The position numbers and the translations under genes were made by a program. Of a DNA stretch of 28,048 nt, positions 14,901-22,733 are shown one piece after another; position 1 is the first letter of the stretch; each line of letters starts with the position of its first letter. The stretch is from positions 1-28,048 of the forward strand of contig DLRK01000101.1 in NCBI GenBank assembly GCA_002501065.1. Direction: 5' to 3'. The notes under the pieces are model-generated. The model ran no database searches, was not told the origin of the DNA, and worked only from the letters and a program-made list of their open reading frames with translations. This stretch comes from Akkermansiaceae bacterium UBA7890. Its GTDB lineage: Bacteria > Verrucomicrobiota > Verrucomicrobiia > Verrucomicrobiales > Akkermansiaceae.

Positions 14901-17164
14901 TAATTGGTGCCGCCGGACCAGGTGGAGGGATTATCGTCCCGGCTGTCGGTTGATTCCATCGAGCGGTCAAAGTCCCAGATGGGTCCGAACTCGATCTTGC
15001 CCCCGCGGGTCTTGAAGAAGTAGGTGCTCAGGCGCAGGGCATCGGCGTTCAGGGTGAGAACATTGAGGAGGTGGTGATCAATCCAGGAATCGACATCGAT
15101 GTGCCTTGCGTAACCATTGATCGGATCGGCGTAGTCGGGCGCGTTGAGCGCCTCGTTCATGGAGTTGATGTAGTTGCGGATCCAGTTGCCCTGTGCGCCG
15201 GTGGCATCATCTTCCTTTGGGTAGACCCAGCCCAGGGAACGTCCTCCCGCGCTTATTCCCGAGTCGCCCGGGTCAAGCCGATCGATCTTGAGCATGTAAC
15301 CGCCCCCGATGCCCGGCTCGCTGGTGACGCTGGCAGGGAGCCGTTCCGCGGGGACCCGCTCCTTGTCCCGCGAGATCTTTTCCATGAAAGTGTAGACGCC
15401 GTCGTAGTCGTTGCCGTAGGAGAGGTTCCCACCGTTGTCGTTTTTGAAGAGTTCGACGTAGCGGGTGCGCACGGCGTAGCGTCCGATCTGGTTGCTCAAC
15501 TCATAAATGAAGGCATTGCGCATGAGGGACCGGTCGTAGCGGGAGCGGGCATTGAGGATCCAGTCAGACTCTGGGGGCAGGCCGTAGGGCGAGATGTTCC
15601 TGTTGCGGTTGAGTTCGTTCCAGGCCTCGATGCTGTAGGCCTTTTTCGGAAATCCGGTGGAGGAGGAGCCGCGGGTTTTCCAGCCACCCCGGGTGCCCAG
15701 GGTGTAGGGGCCGTCGAGGGTCGTGCGCCGGGTGCGCTGGTCGGGTTCGAAAAAGGCGAAGAAGGTGAAGGACTTGCCGTTGGAGGCGCTGGGACCACCT
15801 GAGAAGCGCTCCATCACCACCACCGGGATGTCCGAGCTGAAGCTCTGGGCATCATTGTTGAGTCTGAGGTAGCCCATCTCGTCGACCGTGCCAGGTGCGA
15901 GACCGGTCTCGAAGGAGCGGGTCCGCAGGAGGGTGGAGGAGGTGATGCTGATGGGCGAGGTGTAGAGGGAGGAGGTGGTGGTGGGGATGTCGCCATTGGT
16001 AGTGTAGCGGATCTGGGCCGAGGGCGATCCGGTGGTGAGCGCGACGGAAAGGGATCCCACGAAGCCGCGGCCATGAACGCTGAAGGTGACGGGCCCGGAG
16101 GGCAGTCCCTGGTCGGTTCCGTTGGATCCGCCGGGGGAGGATTGCTGGAAGTATCCGGCCTCTCCGAGGCCCGGATCGCTCACGAACTCAGCCTCCAGAC
16201 GTGGCAGACAGAGGAGATCGGAGCTGGTGGTGTCGCCGTTCAGGAGGTGGATGGCGAGGACATTGTTGTTCTGGAGGAGAGCGGTGTGCTGGGTGATGTC
16301 GGTGTCCTCGAAGGCGACGGCCAGGCTGTCCGAGTGGTCCGAACTGGCGTCCGAGTTCCAGGCGGGTGCCCCGGTGGGAGGATTGCCCGAGGCCACTTCG
16401 GTCCCGTTGAGGAAGGCGATGAATCCGTCATCATACTTCATGCGCAGGTTGAGACTGGTCAGGCCTTCGCGTTCAGCCAGCGAGAAGGGAATGCGGATGT
16501 AGACCGTGGAATTCGTGCCGTAGGTCTGCGATTCAACATCCCCGTCGGCTCCGAAGAGGTTCTCATAGCCCCCGCTGCGCTCGTAGCCGATACCGGTGGT
16601 GGCATCCGCCCAGGTGGTGTCGTCGAAGCCGGGTCCGCGCCAGGTGGTCCCGATGTCACTGGTGGGCACCAGTATGGTGCAGGCGCTGTTTTCCGGGACG
16701 AGGATCTCCATGGAAGTGGCGCCGGTCTGAGCCAGCCCGTAGGAGAAGTCTTCAAACTGCTCGGGATAGCCGGCGTATTCCTGGACGATCGTCTGTCCAT
16801 CCGGGTCGACGAGGGCAAGGTGACCGCCGGCGGCCTTGCTGAGGCGGAAGTTGGCGTGAAGCTCCCCCACCTTGCGATCCTTGTTGGAGGCAAAGACGAT
16901 GACGGAGCCCCCGGCGGGGAGGATGGTCGGGGCCGGGATCTCCCACCCCATGCGCTCGGCGGGATCGTTGGTGAGGAAGTAGCCGCCGAGGTCGACGGCA
17001 TTGGGATCGGGATTGTACAGTTCGATCCAGTCACTGGAGTCACCATCTTCGTCGTAGAGCGCCGAGTTGTTGTCGGCCATGAATTCACTGATGACCGGAG
17101 CGCCGCTGAGAGGGAGCGAGGAGAGGAGGAGCGCGCACGCGCGGTGGGTTTGCAGAAGTCTCAT
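11909..17164 (-). CDS. Giant secreted CotH-kinase / lamin-tail-domain surface protein
   Basis: A 1751-residue extracellular multidomain protein. The ATG at 17164 opens a signal-like segment (MRLLQTHRACALLLSSLPLSG); the longer frame from 17329 lacks one. Order: lamin-tail domain (22-135, VISEFMADNNS), galactose-binding-like module 1 (about 160-325), chitobiase-C-like segment (about 372-432, IRYTTNGDIPTT), CotH kinase-like domain (about 440-780, with GGWKTRGSSSTGFPKKAY and GPIWDFDRSMES), a second chitobiase-C-like segment (about 850-885, IYYTLDGSDPRP), galactose-binding-like module 2 (about 905-1075), then three lamin-tail domains (about 1138-1290, 1302-1420, 1445-1600). A DPDLSGLLADADGD segment and a C-terminal beta module typical of Verrucomicrobia close it. 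The role is probably surface attachment or matrix; any kinase activity is unproven. Residues about 1103-1119 look like an insertion. Confidence 0.88.
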   Translation of the reverse strand: MRLLQTHRACALLLSSLPLSGAPVISEFMADNNSALYDEDGDSSDWIELYNPDPNAVDLGGYFLTNDPAERMGWEIPAPTILPAGGSVIVFASNKDRKVGELHANFRLSKAAGGHLALVDPDGQTIVQEYAGYPEQFEDFSYGLAQTGATSMEILVPENSACTILVPTSDIGTTWRGPGFDDTTWADATTGIGYERSGGYENLFGADGDVESQTYGTNSTVYIRIPFSLAEREGLTSLNLRMKYDDGFIAFLNGTEVASGNPPTGAPAWNSDASSDHSDSLAVAFEDTDITQHTALLQNNNVLAIHLLNGDTTSSDLLCLPRLEAEFVSDPGLGEAGYFQQSSPGGSNGTDQGLPSGPVTFSVHGRGFVGSLSVALTTGSPSAQIRYTTNGDIPTTTSSLYTSPISITSSTLLRTRSFETGLAPGTVDEMGYLRLNNDAQSFSSDIPVVVMERFSGGPSASNGKSFTFFAFFEPDQRTRRTTLDGPYTLGTRGGWKTRGSSSTGFPKKAYSIEAWNELNRNRNISPYGLPPESDWILNARSRYDRSLMRNAFIYELSNQIGRYAVRTRYVELFKNDNGGNLSYGNDYDGVYTFMEKISRDKERVPAERLPASVTSEPGIGGGYMLKIDRLDPGDSGISAGGRSLGWVYPKEDDATGAQGNWIRNYINSMNEALNAPDYADPINGYARHIDVDSWIDHHLLNVLTLNADALRLSTYFFKTRGGKIEFGPIWDFDRSMESTDSRDDNPSTWSGGTNYFTYPWWNRLFTDENFWQKYIDRYFELRDGPFATGNVHSIIDSMAATLNESQVRNFQRWSDQPRFGSYQGEVNHLKTWLSTRLNWMDGQFAPRPTANRPGGTYPAGTTVTLSASLSGGQKIYYTLDGSDPRPQSESETLEGTTLFGETQAVKVLAPADNIGATWQGGSEPFNDNSWRSGTNGVGYERSSGYDPYINIDVDDAMSNRTSCYIRIPFNVSGAALATWNFMTLRMRYDDGFVAYLNGTRIMSANDPATLNYLSSATQTNDDGSAITFESFNVTAHLGSLQAGQNILAIHALNESTGSSDFLNQASLVAGFDEGGGDGVGGVEYTGPITLNSTSRLVARVYDPSGGHSTSSGQTPVGTGWGAPLEIEYLVNEVPAGPSSLVISEIMHDPYDLGDTVTENGAFEWIELRNISGGPVSLTGVHFSDGIDFVFPGRTLGAGERVLVVRDLAAFRRVYGTGRNAFIAGEFDLALDNQGELLTLRDRHGATIQSFTYAEDGDWPRGAQDGYSLLYKSGDPAEGANWTASRSLLGSPGTTEPGSAEVPDLLVNEVLTNSTLPQVDTIELYNPNPVDIAIGGWFLTDDLGQPGKFRIPDGTVVPGNGFTSFDESDFNATPGVDPGFALDSYGEETFLVAADPSGALLDYVNGFAFGDASAGVPYGRHVISTGTAHVVPLTAPTSNAANASPVAGPLVITELMYHPTPFEPEFIEIQNVSGQPVPLAGAEVSGVGFVFEGTVADLEPGELIVLTEIDPDTFRTTYNVPAVVAVYGPYPGKLDNGGEPLRIRLSEASGIPDTPDLLVAVDTVIYSDNPPWSASADGLGNSLERTVPRGYGGEPLNWRASASTGGTPGRVENNPPSDWRSQFFTPAELNDPDLSGLLADADGDLLVNALEYLLGSDLRDRTSRSGLQISLLPVAGGYYIELAHTLRNGVSEFAAVIDQSSDLGNWSGSDGTIRQHSTTSNGDGTSTVTYRGNQPVDPALNLYFRIRAVALP

Positions 17165-17181
17165 GTGCCGAGGGGGCTGAA

Positions 17182-17202
17182 CTAGGGGAATCGTTACCCT
17201 AG
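17182..17202. promoter_or_regulatory. Inverted repeat in the leader of the CotH gene
   Basis: CTAGGG (17182-17187) and CCCTAG (17197-17202) pair perfectly around a 9-nt loop, starting 17 bp upstream of the ATG at 17164. It may be a protein-binding site or an mRNA hairpin near the ribosome entry region. The stem is only 6 bp, so chance is possible. Confidence 0.25.
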
Positions 17203-17377
17203 CGAATCCCTCCCGGGCTTCAACCCCTTGTGTGGGTGGGAATGAGGCCTTTTGGAGCGGGGAGAAAGGGGAGAATACCGCAGGCGGGTCAGGGTCGGTG
17301 GTGGCTCCTGCCGTCAACGGGTCCGGCAACCGATGGAATCCCGGGGCGGGTAAGGCCCTGCGTGTGCGGCAAACTTC

Positions 17378-18829
17378 CTACAGTTCTGGGGGAACCCAGT
17401 TCGGGATGCCACCCTGTTCCATCTGTTGGTTGTACCAGACGTGGAAGGGGCGGGTCTTGGACATGGGGGCCTCCTCGTTGACCATGAGGGGGCGGGCCTC
17501 CTGCCAGAACCTGTCGTAGGCGGCGCGCATCTCTTTCACGACTTCGGGATGCCGATCGGCCACGTCGGTCTTCTGGCCGGGGTCAGTGACCATGTCGAAG
17601 AGTTGTTTGCCCACCAGGCGATAGCGGGAGTTGCGTACCGCAAAGCTGCTCCACTGATGCCTGTCGGGCTCGGATCCGGTGGGCCAGCGGGCCTTCTGGG
17701 AGAAAAGGTAACGGTCCCCGGTCCTGATCTTCTGGCCGAGAAGCAGGGGCAGGAGACTGCGACCCCCAACCTGGTTTTCAGGCAGCTTGGCCCCTGCGAC
17801 CGCGGCGAGGGTGGGGAGGATGTCGATATGGGCGGAAAGTTCGTTGATGTCCCGGGTGGCGTATTTTCCATCCCAGCGCACGAAGAACGGAACCCGCACG
17901 CCTCCTTCATCAACCGAGCCCTTGAGTCCCTTCTGGCCGGCGTTGAAGAAGGGATGGCCCTTGGCGACGGGTTTGCCGGGACGTCCACCGCCTCCACCGG
18001 TCATTCCGTTGTCGGACATGAAGATGAGGATCGTGTTTTCGAAGAGTTTCCACTCCTCCATCCTGGCGAGAAGATGCCCCATGTTTTCGTCGATATTCTC
18101 GATCATGCCGTAGAAGCCGGCCTGCGTTTTTCCGAATCCGATGTCGGTGAAGCGCTTGGTGTTGGAGGGCGGGGCGATGAAGGGGCCGTGTGGCGCGTTG
18201 GTGGTGATGTAGGCGAAGAAGGGCGCGTCCTTGTCCTTGACGGACTTGATCCATCCCAGGGCGGCATTGAAGAAAATGTTGGTGCAGTAGCCCTTGGTTT
18301 TCACGAACGATCCGTTGTGGCGGATGACGGGATCGAAGTACTTGTTGCCCGGGGCGTCCGCGCACGAGCACTTGTAGGCCTGGCCAATACCCCCGGCCCC
18401 GTGAATGAAGGCCTCATCAAATCCCCGCTTGTGCGGTTGGTAGGGATCCTCGTCCCCGAGGTGCCACTTGCCGAAGATACCGGAGGTGTAGCCCACGGTC
18501 TTGAGGACCTGGGGGAGAATGGTGGCCTTGAGGGTCATGCGCTCACGTTCCAGGATGGTGTGGGTCACGCCATTCTTGAGCGGATGACGGCCGGTCATGA
18601 TGGCGGAACGGGTGGGTGCGCAGGTGGGACTGACCAGGAAGCGGGTGAAGCGCGCGCTCTTGTCGTAGAGTGCGTCGAGGTTGGGGGTCTTGATCCAGGG
18701 GTGGCCGTGCCGTCCCACCGGGCCGTAACCCTGGTCGTCAGTGATGACGAGAATGACATTGGGAGCCTTTGCCGGGGCCAGGGGTGCGAGGCAGGGGAGG
18801 AGGCAGAAAAGAAGGATGAGACGTTTCAT
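17378..18829 (-). CDS. Secreted type I sulfatase, CAPTR type
   Basis: A 483-residue exported sulfatase. Signal peptide MKRLILLFCLLPCLAPLAPA, then APNVILVITDDQGYGPVG with metal ligands D31-D32. The signature C70-A-P-T-R74 (SPTCAPTRSAIMTGR) has Thr in place of the more common Ser, a permitted variant of the formylglycine-enzyme target. Further landmarks are FGKWHLG (K121, H123), NAPHGPF, MSDNGMTGG and DEGGVRVPFFVRW, so the site looks intact. A GGGGGRPGKP loop follows the SDNG motif. The C-terminal tail (YNQQMEQGGIPNWVPPEL) extends past the usual end of the fold. It lies 101 bp downstream of another sulfatase and 213 bp upstream of the CotH gene. Its signature region differs from the CTPSR/CTPTR group, so it is likely a different specificity. 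Start is set by the signal peptide; no Shine-Dalgarno is seen. Confidence 0.93.
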   Translation of the reverse strand: MKRLILLFCLLPCLAPLAPAKAPNVILVITDDQGYGPVGRHGHPWIKTPNLDALYDKSARFTRFLVSPTCAPTRSAIMTGRHPLKNGVTHTILERERMTLKATILPQVLKTVGYTSGIFGKWHLGDEDPYQPHKRGFDEAFIHGAGGIGQAYKCSCADAPGNKYFDPVIRHNGSFVKTKGYCTNIFFNAALGWIKSVKDKDAPFFAYITTNAPHGPFIAPPSNTKRFTDIGFGKTQAGFYGMIENIDENMGHLLARMEEWKLFENTILIFMSDNGMTGGGGGRPGKPVAKGHPFFNAGQKGLKGSVDEGGVRVPFFVRWDGKYATRDINELSAHIDILPTLAAVAGAKLPENQVGGRSLLPLLLGQKIRTGDRYLFSQKARWPTGSEPDRHQWSSFAVRNSRYRLVGKQLFDMVTDPGQKTDVADRHPEVVKEMRAAYDRFWQEARPLMVNEEAPMSKTRPFHVWYNQQMEQGGIPNWVPPEL

Positions 18830-18930
18830 GGGAAGGTGGGATACGATCAGAAGCGGGAGGAGCTATCGCTCCAGGGGCAAAAGCTCTACCCAGACCAGTG
18901 GGTGTTGGCAACTCAGACTGAGCAATCGCG

Positions 18931-20400
18931 CTAGTGGTTAGCGCGGATGGCGGCCAACTCGGCTTCCAGCTGGGCCGCGATCTGCGTCTTTTGCTCGATG
19001 AGGTTCCTGGTCTCCCCCGGATCCTCGGCAAGGTTGTAGAGGTGATAGGGTTTCTGGAAGGGTTTTCCCCGGGGGCCTTGCCGGCCTCCGGAGCCATTTC
19101 CGGCCACCAGTTTCCACGGGCCCTTCCGGATGGCGAACACGCCGGCAGCGGAGTGGTTGATCACGCCGGGGCGGGGTTTTTCGGCAGCCTTTCCCCGGGC
19201 GGCGGGCAGGAAGGAAAAACTGTCCCGGGCGGCACCAGCGGGAACGGGTTGTCCCACGGTTTCGGCAACGGTGGCGAAGATATCGGTGTGACAGGTGACG
19301 CGGGAGACCTGGGTGCCCGGCTTGATGCCGCCTGTTTCCCACCGGACGAAGAAGGGGACCCGGTGCCCACCCTCCCAGACGTCGGCCTTGGTTCCGCGCC
19401 AGTGATGGTTGGCAGAGTGATCGGCGGGGCGGTAGCCCTGGCTCTTCTCGTCAGCGAGGTGGTGTTTCTCTCCCTCCTTGCGCCGGTACATGAAGGATCC
19501 GTTGTCGCTGGTGTAGATCACGAGGGTGTTGTCGCCCTGTCCCGAGTCCGCAATGGCCTTGAGGACCACACCCACCGTGTGGTCGACCTGGTGGACGAAG
19601 TCTCCGTAGGGCCCCAGCTTCGTCTTTCCGACGAAACGCTCATGGGGCCAGACCGGCTTGTGGGGACCAGTGAGAGGCAGATAAAGGAAGTAGGGTTTGT
19701 GGGTTGCCGGGGATTTCGGATTCGTAGCCTTCCTGATGAAGGTGGCCGCTTCCGTGGCGAGATCATCGAGGACGTCACCGGGGTCGAAGGCGGGGTCCCG
19801 GGGCCCGGCGCGGACATACTTCGGAAAGCCAATGGCTTTCTGGGTGGTGGTGCATTTCGCCACCGCCTGGTGGTCGCGCAGGTAGACGTAGGGCACCATG
19901 TCGAGGGAGGCCGCGATGCCGAACCACTGGTCGAAGCCCTTCTCGATCGGTCCATTGGTGAAGGGTTCGTCGAAGACCACTTTGCCCTTCCCGTCGCGGG
20001 CCCACCCGATGCCGAGGTGCCATTTGCCCACCATGGCGGTCTGGTAGCCGTGGGACTTGAGGTAGCTGGCGATGGTGGGACGGTCGTCCTCGATGAGGGG
20101 TTTGTCGCGGGGCGGGAAAAGGACTCCACTCTTCAGCCGCGAGCGCCAGCAATAGCGGCCGGTGAGCAGGCCGTAGCGGGTGGGGGTGCAGACCGCGGAG
20201 CCACTGTGGGCATCGAGAAAGGTGGCGCCGGAACGGGACAGCGCATCGAGGTGGGGAGTGGGGATCTTCGACTTCGCATTGAGGATCTGCAGATCCCCGT
20301 AGCCCATGTCGTCGGCCAGGATGATGACGATGTTGGGCTTGGCGAGTGCGAGGGCCGGATGGAAGAGGAGCAGAAGGGCGAACAGGGCGAATGGCTTCAT
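18931..20400 (-). CDS. Secreted type I sulfatase, CTPTR type
   Basis: A 489-residue exported sulfatase. Signal peptide MKPFALFALLLLFHPALALA, then KPNIVIILADDMGYGD (D30-D31), signature C71-T-P-T-R75 in CTPTRYGLLTGRYCWRSRLK, AMVGKWHLGIGW, LTGPHKPVWPHE, IYTSDNGSF and EGGHRVPFFVRWE, so all catalytic blocks are present. It is a paralogue of sulfatases 1 and 2: the region around the signature and the following LIEDDRPTIASYLKSHGYQTAMVGKWHLG block align closely with sulfatase 2. It is one of the few genes here with a plausible Shine-Dalgarno: GAGGTGGAG ends 8 nt before the ATG. It begins a minus-strand run (this gene, another sulfatase, CotH) and is divergent from the VOC gene. Substrate unknown. Confidence 0.93.
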   Translation of the reverse strand: MKPFALFALLLLFHPALALAKPNIVIILADDMGYGDLQILNAKSKIPTPHLDALSRSGATFLDAHSGSAVCTPTRYGLLTGRYCWRSRLKSGVLFPPRDKPLIEDDRPTIASYLKSHGYQTAMVGKWHLGIGWARDGKGKVVFDEPFTNGPIEKGFDQWFGIAASLDMVPYVYLRDHQAVAKCTTTQKAIGFPKYVRAGPRDPAFDPGDVLDDLATEAATFIRKATNPKSPATHKPYFLYLPLTGPHKPVWPHERFVGKTKLGPYGDFVHQVDHTVGVVLKAIADSGQGDNTLVIYTSDNGSFMYRRKEGEKHHLADEKSQGYRPADHSANHHWRGTKADVWEGGHRVPFFVRWETGGIKPGTQVSRVTCHTDIFATVAETVGQPVPAGAARDSFSFLPAARGKAAEKPRPGVINHSAAGVFAIRKGPWKLVAGNGSGGRQGPRGKPFQKPYHLYNLAEDPGETRNLIEQKTQIAAQLEAELAAIRANH

Positions 20401-20444
20401 ACTTGGATCTCCACCTCAGCGAATGAGCTGGCGTTTCAAAAGAA

Positions 20445-20458
20445 GAATCGTCCGATTC
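20445..20458. promoter_or_regulatory. 14-bp inverted repeat in a divergent promoter region
   Basis: GAATCG and CGATTC are perfect inverted arms around TC, located 45 bp upstream of the sulfatase start at 20400 and 178 bp upstream of the VOC gene. The position in a divergent gap fits an operator or an overlapping promoter element, but a 6-bp-arm repeat can arise by chance. Confidence 0.25.
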
Positions 20459-20635
20459 GGCTCTTGTTCCGGTCATGGCGGGGAGGACAATGCTGCATGG
20501 GCCGACTCCTGCTGCGGTTCATCCAGACAGGGCAATAAAGGCGGCTGGATTGTTGAGGAATCGCTGTTTACGGTTCAGCAAAGCGGCCTCAGGGGGCGTC
20601 AAAATCCAGAGGGATCATAGACAGGCTTGGAGCTC

Positions 20636-21088
20636 ATGAGGGCGAAGTATGTGCACACCAATTTGATCGCGAGGGACTGGCGAACGCTGTCGCGGTTTTA
20701 CGAGGAGGTCTTCGGGTGCATTCCGCTCCCGCCGGAGCGGGATTATGACGGGGCGAATCTTGAAGTCGCCACCGCGCTTCCGGGGGCGCGCCTGAAGGGG
20801 ATGCATCTGCGGCTGCCGGGATACGGAGAGGGTGGGCCGACGCTGGAGATCTTCGAGTACGAGCCAGGAGAGACATCGCAGGAGCCGGCGATCAATCGCC
20901 CTGGGTTCGCCCACATCGCCTTTGCGGTGGAGGACGTTAAGGTTGCCCGGGATGAATTCCTGGCTGCCGGAGGCTCGGCATACGGAGAGTTGACCGTCTT
21001 TGAAACAAGCGAGGGTGAGCAGGTGGAGATGATCTACCTCCGGGACCCCGAGGGCAATATCGTGGAGCTGCAGCGGTGGGGTTGCTGA
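20636..21088 (+). CDS. VOC superfamily (glyoxalase/dioxygenase-fold) protein
   Basis: A 150-residue cytoplasmic protein with two beta-alpha-beta-beta-beta repeats of the vicinal-oxygen-chelate fold. Four residues sit at the usual metal-ligand positions: H7 (KYVHTNL), E71 (TLEIFEY), H93 (FAHIAFAVED) and E144 (GNIVELQ). This matches active metal-binding members such as lactoylglutathione lyases and extradiol-type enzymes, but the substrate cannot be assigned. I use the ATG at 20636; a TTG at 20627 would add three residues, and a GGAG at 20629-20632 lies unusually close (3 nt) to the ATG. It stands alone between divergent and convergent sulfatase genes, so a link to sulfated-glycan breakdown is contextual only. 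Confidence 0.85.
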   Translation: MRAKYVHTNLIARDWRTLSRFYEEVFGCIPLPPERDYDGANLEVATALPGARLKGMHLRLPGYGEGGPTLEIFEYEPGETSQEPAINRPGFAHIAFAVEDVKVARDEFLAAGGSAYGELTVFETSEGEQVEMIYLRDPEGNIVELQRWGC

Positions 21089-21204
21089 AACCTGCTTTAC
21101 GGCGGGGTTACACACTGCAGTCGGTTGGTGTAATACGTTGCCACTATGAAGACCCTGAGCTGCCGCTATTCGCTGCTGGTGAACCGCTAGCCAGAGAGGA
21201 TTGG

Positions 21205-22710
21205 TCAGGACGTCTTCTTCCGGTTGCCCTTGGCCTTGTTTCTGTTTTTCCCCTTGCGGCGGGTGGCCCGGCGCTGGGCGGATTCGTCCTGCACCTTCTT
21301 CATGTAGGCGGCCAGGGCCGTGGGATCGCCGCGCTTGAGGAAGGGAGCGAGGGCGTGGTCCTTGCTCTCTTCCATGAACTTGCGGAGACGGGCCTGCAGG
21401 GTGCGCTTGATGTCCTGGTGGGCCTCTTCACCGGCCAGGTTGTGCAGGCAGTCAGGATCCTTTTCCACGTCATAGAGTTCCTCCACGCTGCGGTGGTCCA
21501 TGGTTGCGAGGCGGGTCGCGATCTTCTGGTCAGTCGCAGCCAGGTTCTTCATCTGGCGATAGGTGGCCGTTCCGTTGGTGGCGGTCCGGAAGACGTTTTC
21601 GCCATCTGACCAGGGATTGAAGAGGTAGAGATACTTCCTGGTCTGCACTCCGCGGATGGGGTGGCGGTTACCACCGGCATTTTCGTTATAGACCTTGAAG
21701 ACGGCGTGCCGGTCATCCTGCTGCTGTCCCTTCATGACGGGAACGAAGGACTGCCCGTCGAGGGCGCCCGGTTTTTTGAGGCCCGCCATGTCGAGCACGG
21801 TGGGAAGCAGGTCCACCGCGGAGATCATGTGGGAGTCATTGGCCGAGTCGGCCCTGGTCACTCCCGGCCAGCGGATGATCCAGGGGGTGCGGGTGCTGTG
21901 ATGGTAGAGCTGGGTCTTGGCAAAGGGCAGCGGCATGCCGTGATCGCTCAGGAACATCACGATGGTGTTGTCCTTCTGTCCCGACTCCTCGAGGGCCCGG
22001 AGGATGGCGCCCACCGCGTCATCGGCCCGCCGCACGGAGGTGTAGTAGAGGGCGAGTTCCTTGCGCACATCCGGGTGGTCGAAGAGGAACCCGGGGATGG
22101 GAACCTCTTCCGGTTGGAAGATCCGCGACACCTTGTGGGGGTCGTTCGGTTTCCAGAAGGGCTTGTGAGGATCTGAAATATTGATGTTCAGGCAGAAGGG
22201 TTTGTCTGCGGCCCTGGCGGCGGCAATTCCGCGCCGGGTGCATTCGCCATAGGAAGGAACGTCCTTGAGGTGCAGTTTGCTGCCGTCCGGACCGGTGGTG
22301 AGGTCGGCATCCCAGGGATAGGGCTGGTAGGGGGTCGAGTGACTGACCTTGCCGCGAATGGCAGTGTAGTAGCCCCCGGCCTTCATGAGGTCGCAGAGGA
22401 CGGGGAACTTGATGGGCTTGACCTGGTAGAAGCCCTCCACCCCGGTGTTGTGGGGGTAGCGCCCCGAGAACATGACGTTGCGGGAGGGATAGCAGTTGCC
22501 CACCTGCACGTGGGCGTGGTCGAAGCGCAGGCTTTCGCGGGCCAGCTTGTCGATGTGCGGGGTGGTGTCCTTGAGTTTGCAGCCGAAGACGCCCACCGAG
22601 TCACAGGACATGTCGTCCACGGTGATGAGGAGGAGGTTGGGTCGGGCTCCCCTGGCAGGGCCGGGGCCCAGGAGGAAAAAGGCAAGGGGGAGAAGGGCGA
22701 GCAGTTTCAT
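21205..22710 (-). CDS. Secreted type I sulfatase, CYPSR type, with basic C-terminal tail
   Basis: A 501-residue exported sulfatase. Signal peptide MKLLALLPLAFFLLGPGPARG, then RPNLLLITVDDMSCDSVG (D32-D33) and signature C73-Y-P-S-R77 (VGNCYPSRNVMFSGRYPHNTG). The usual GKWHLG is replaced by RGKVSHSTPYQPYPWD, and the metal block is LSDHGMPLPFAKTQLYHHSTRTPWIIRWPG. This pattern resembles the N-sulfoglucosamine sulfohydrolase/iduronate-sulfatase side of the family, which may hint at a uronic-acid or amino-sugar glycan; this is inference. The last 25 or so residues are strongly basic (RRATRRKGKNRNKAKGNRKK), outside the catalytic fold. It follows the next sulfatase by 23 bp, so they are probably co-transcribed. 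No Shine-Dalgarno is visible before the ATG. Confidence 0.92.
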   Translation of the reverse strand: MKLLALLPLAFFLLGPGPARGARPNLLLITVDDMSCDSVGVFGCKLKDTTPHIDKLARESLRFDHAHVQVGNCYPSRNVMFSGRYPHNTGVEGFYQVKPIKFPVLCDLMKAGGYYTAIRGKVSHSTPYQPYPWDADLTTGPDGSKLHLKDVPSYGECTRRGIAAARAADKPFCLNINISDPHKPFWKPNDPHKVSRIFQPEEVPIPGFLFDHPDVRKELALYYTSVRRADDAVGAILRALEESGQKDNTIVMFLSDHGMPLPFAKTQLYHHSTRTPWIIRWPGVTRADSANDSHMISAVDLLPTVLDMAGLKKPGALDGQSFVPVMKGQQQDDRHAVFKVYNENAGGNRHPIRGVQTRKYLYLFNPWSDGENVFRTATNGTATYRQMKNLAATDQKIATRLATMDHRSVEELYDVEKDPDCLHNLAGEEAHQDIKRTLQARLRKFMEESKDHALAPFLKRGDPTALAAYMKKVQDESAQRRATRRKGKNRNKAKGNRKKTS

Positions 22711-22733
22711 GAGTTACGGGGGAAGGGAATGTC

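Noticed and set aside
18859..18872. GGAGC-TATC-GCTCC hairpin between two sulfatases
   Set aside because: The stem is short, with no T-tract and no clear role; likely chance in GC-rich DNA.
17426..20538. Long plus-strand open frames (502 and 534 codons) opposite two sulfatases
   Set aside because: These are antisense shadows of genes with full catalytic motifs; their translations show no domain or signal.
21108..21133. TTACAC...GTGTAA inverted repeat after the VOC gene
   Set aside because: A 6-bp stem with a 14-nt loop and no U-tract is too weak to call a terminator in this convergent gap.
21146..21190. 14-codon mini-ORF (MKTLSCRYSLLVNR) between the VOC gene and a sulfatase
   Set aside because: It is too short to distinguish from chance, with no ribosome-binding site or regulatory context.
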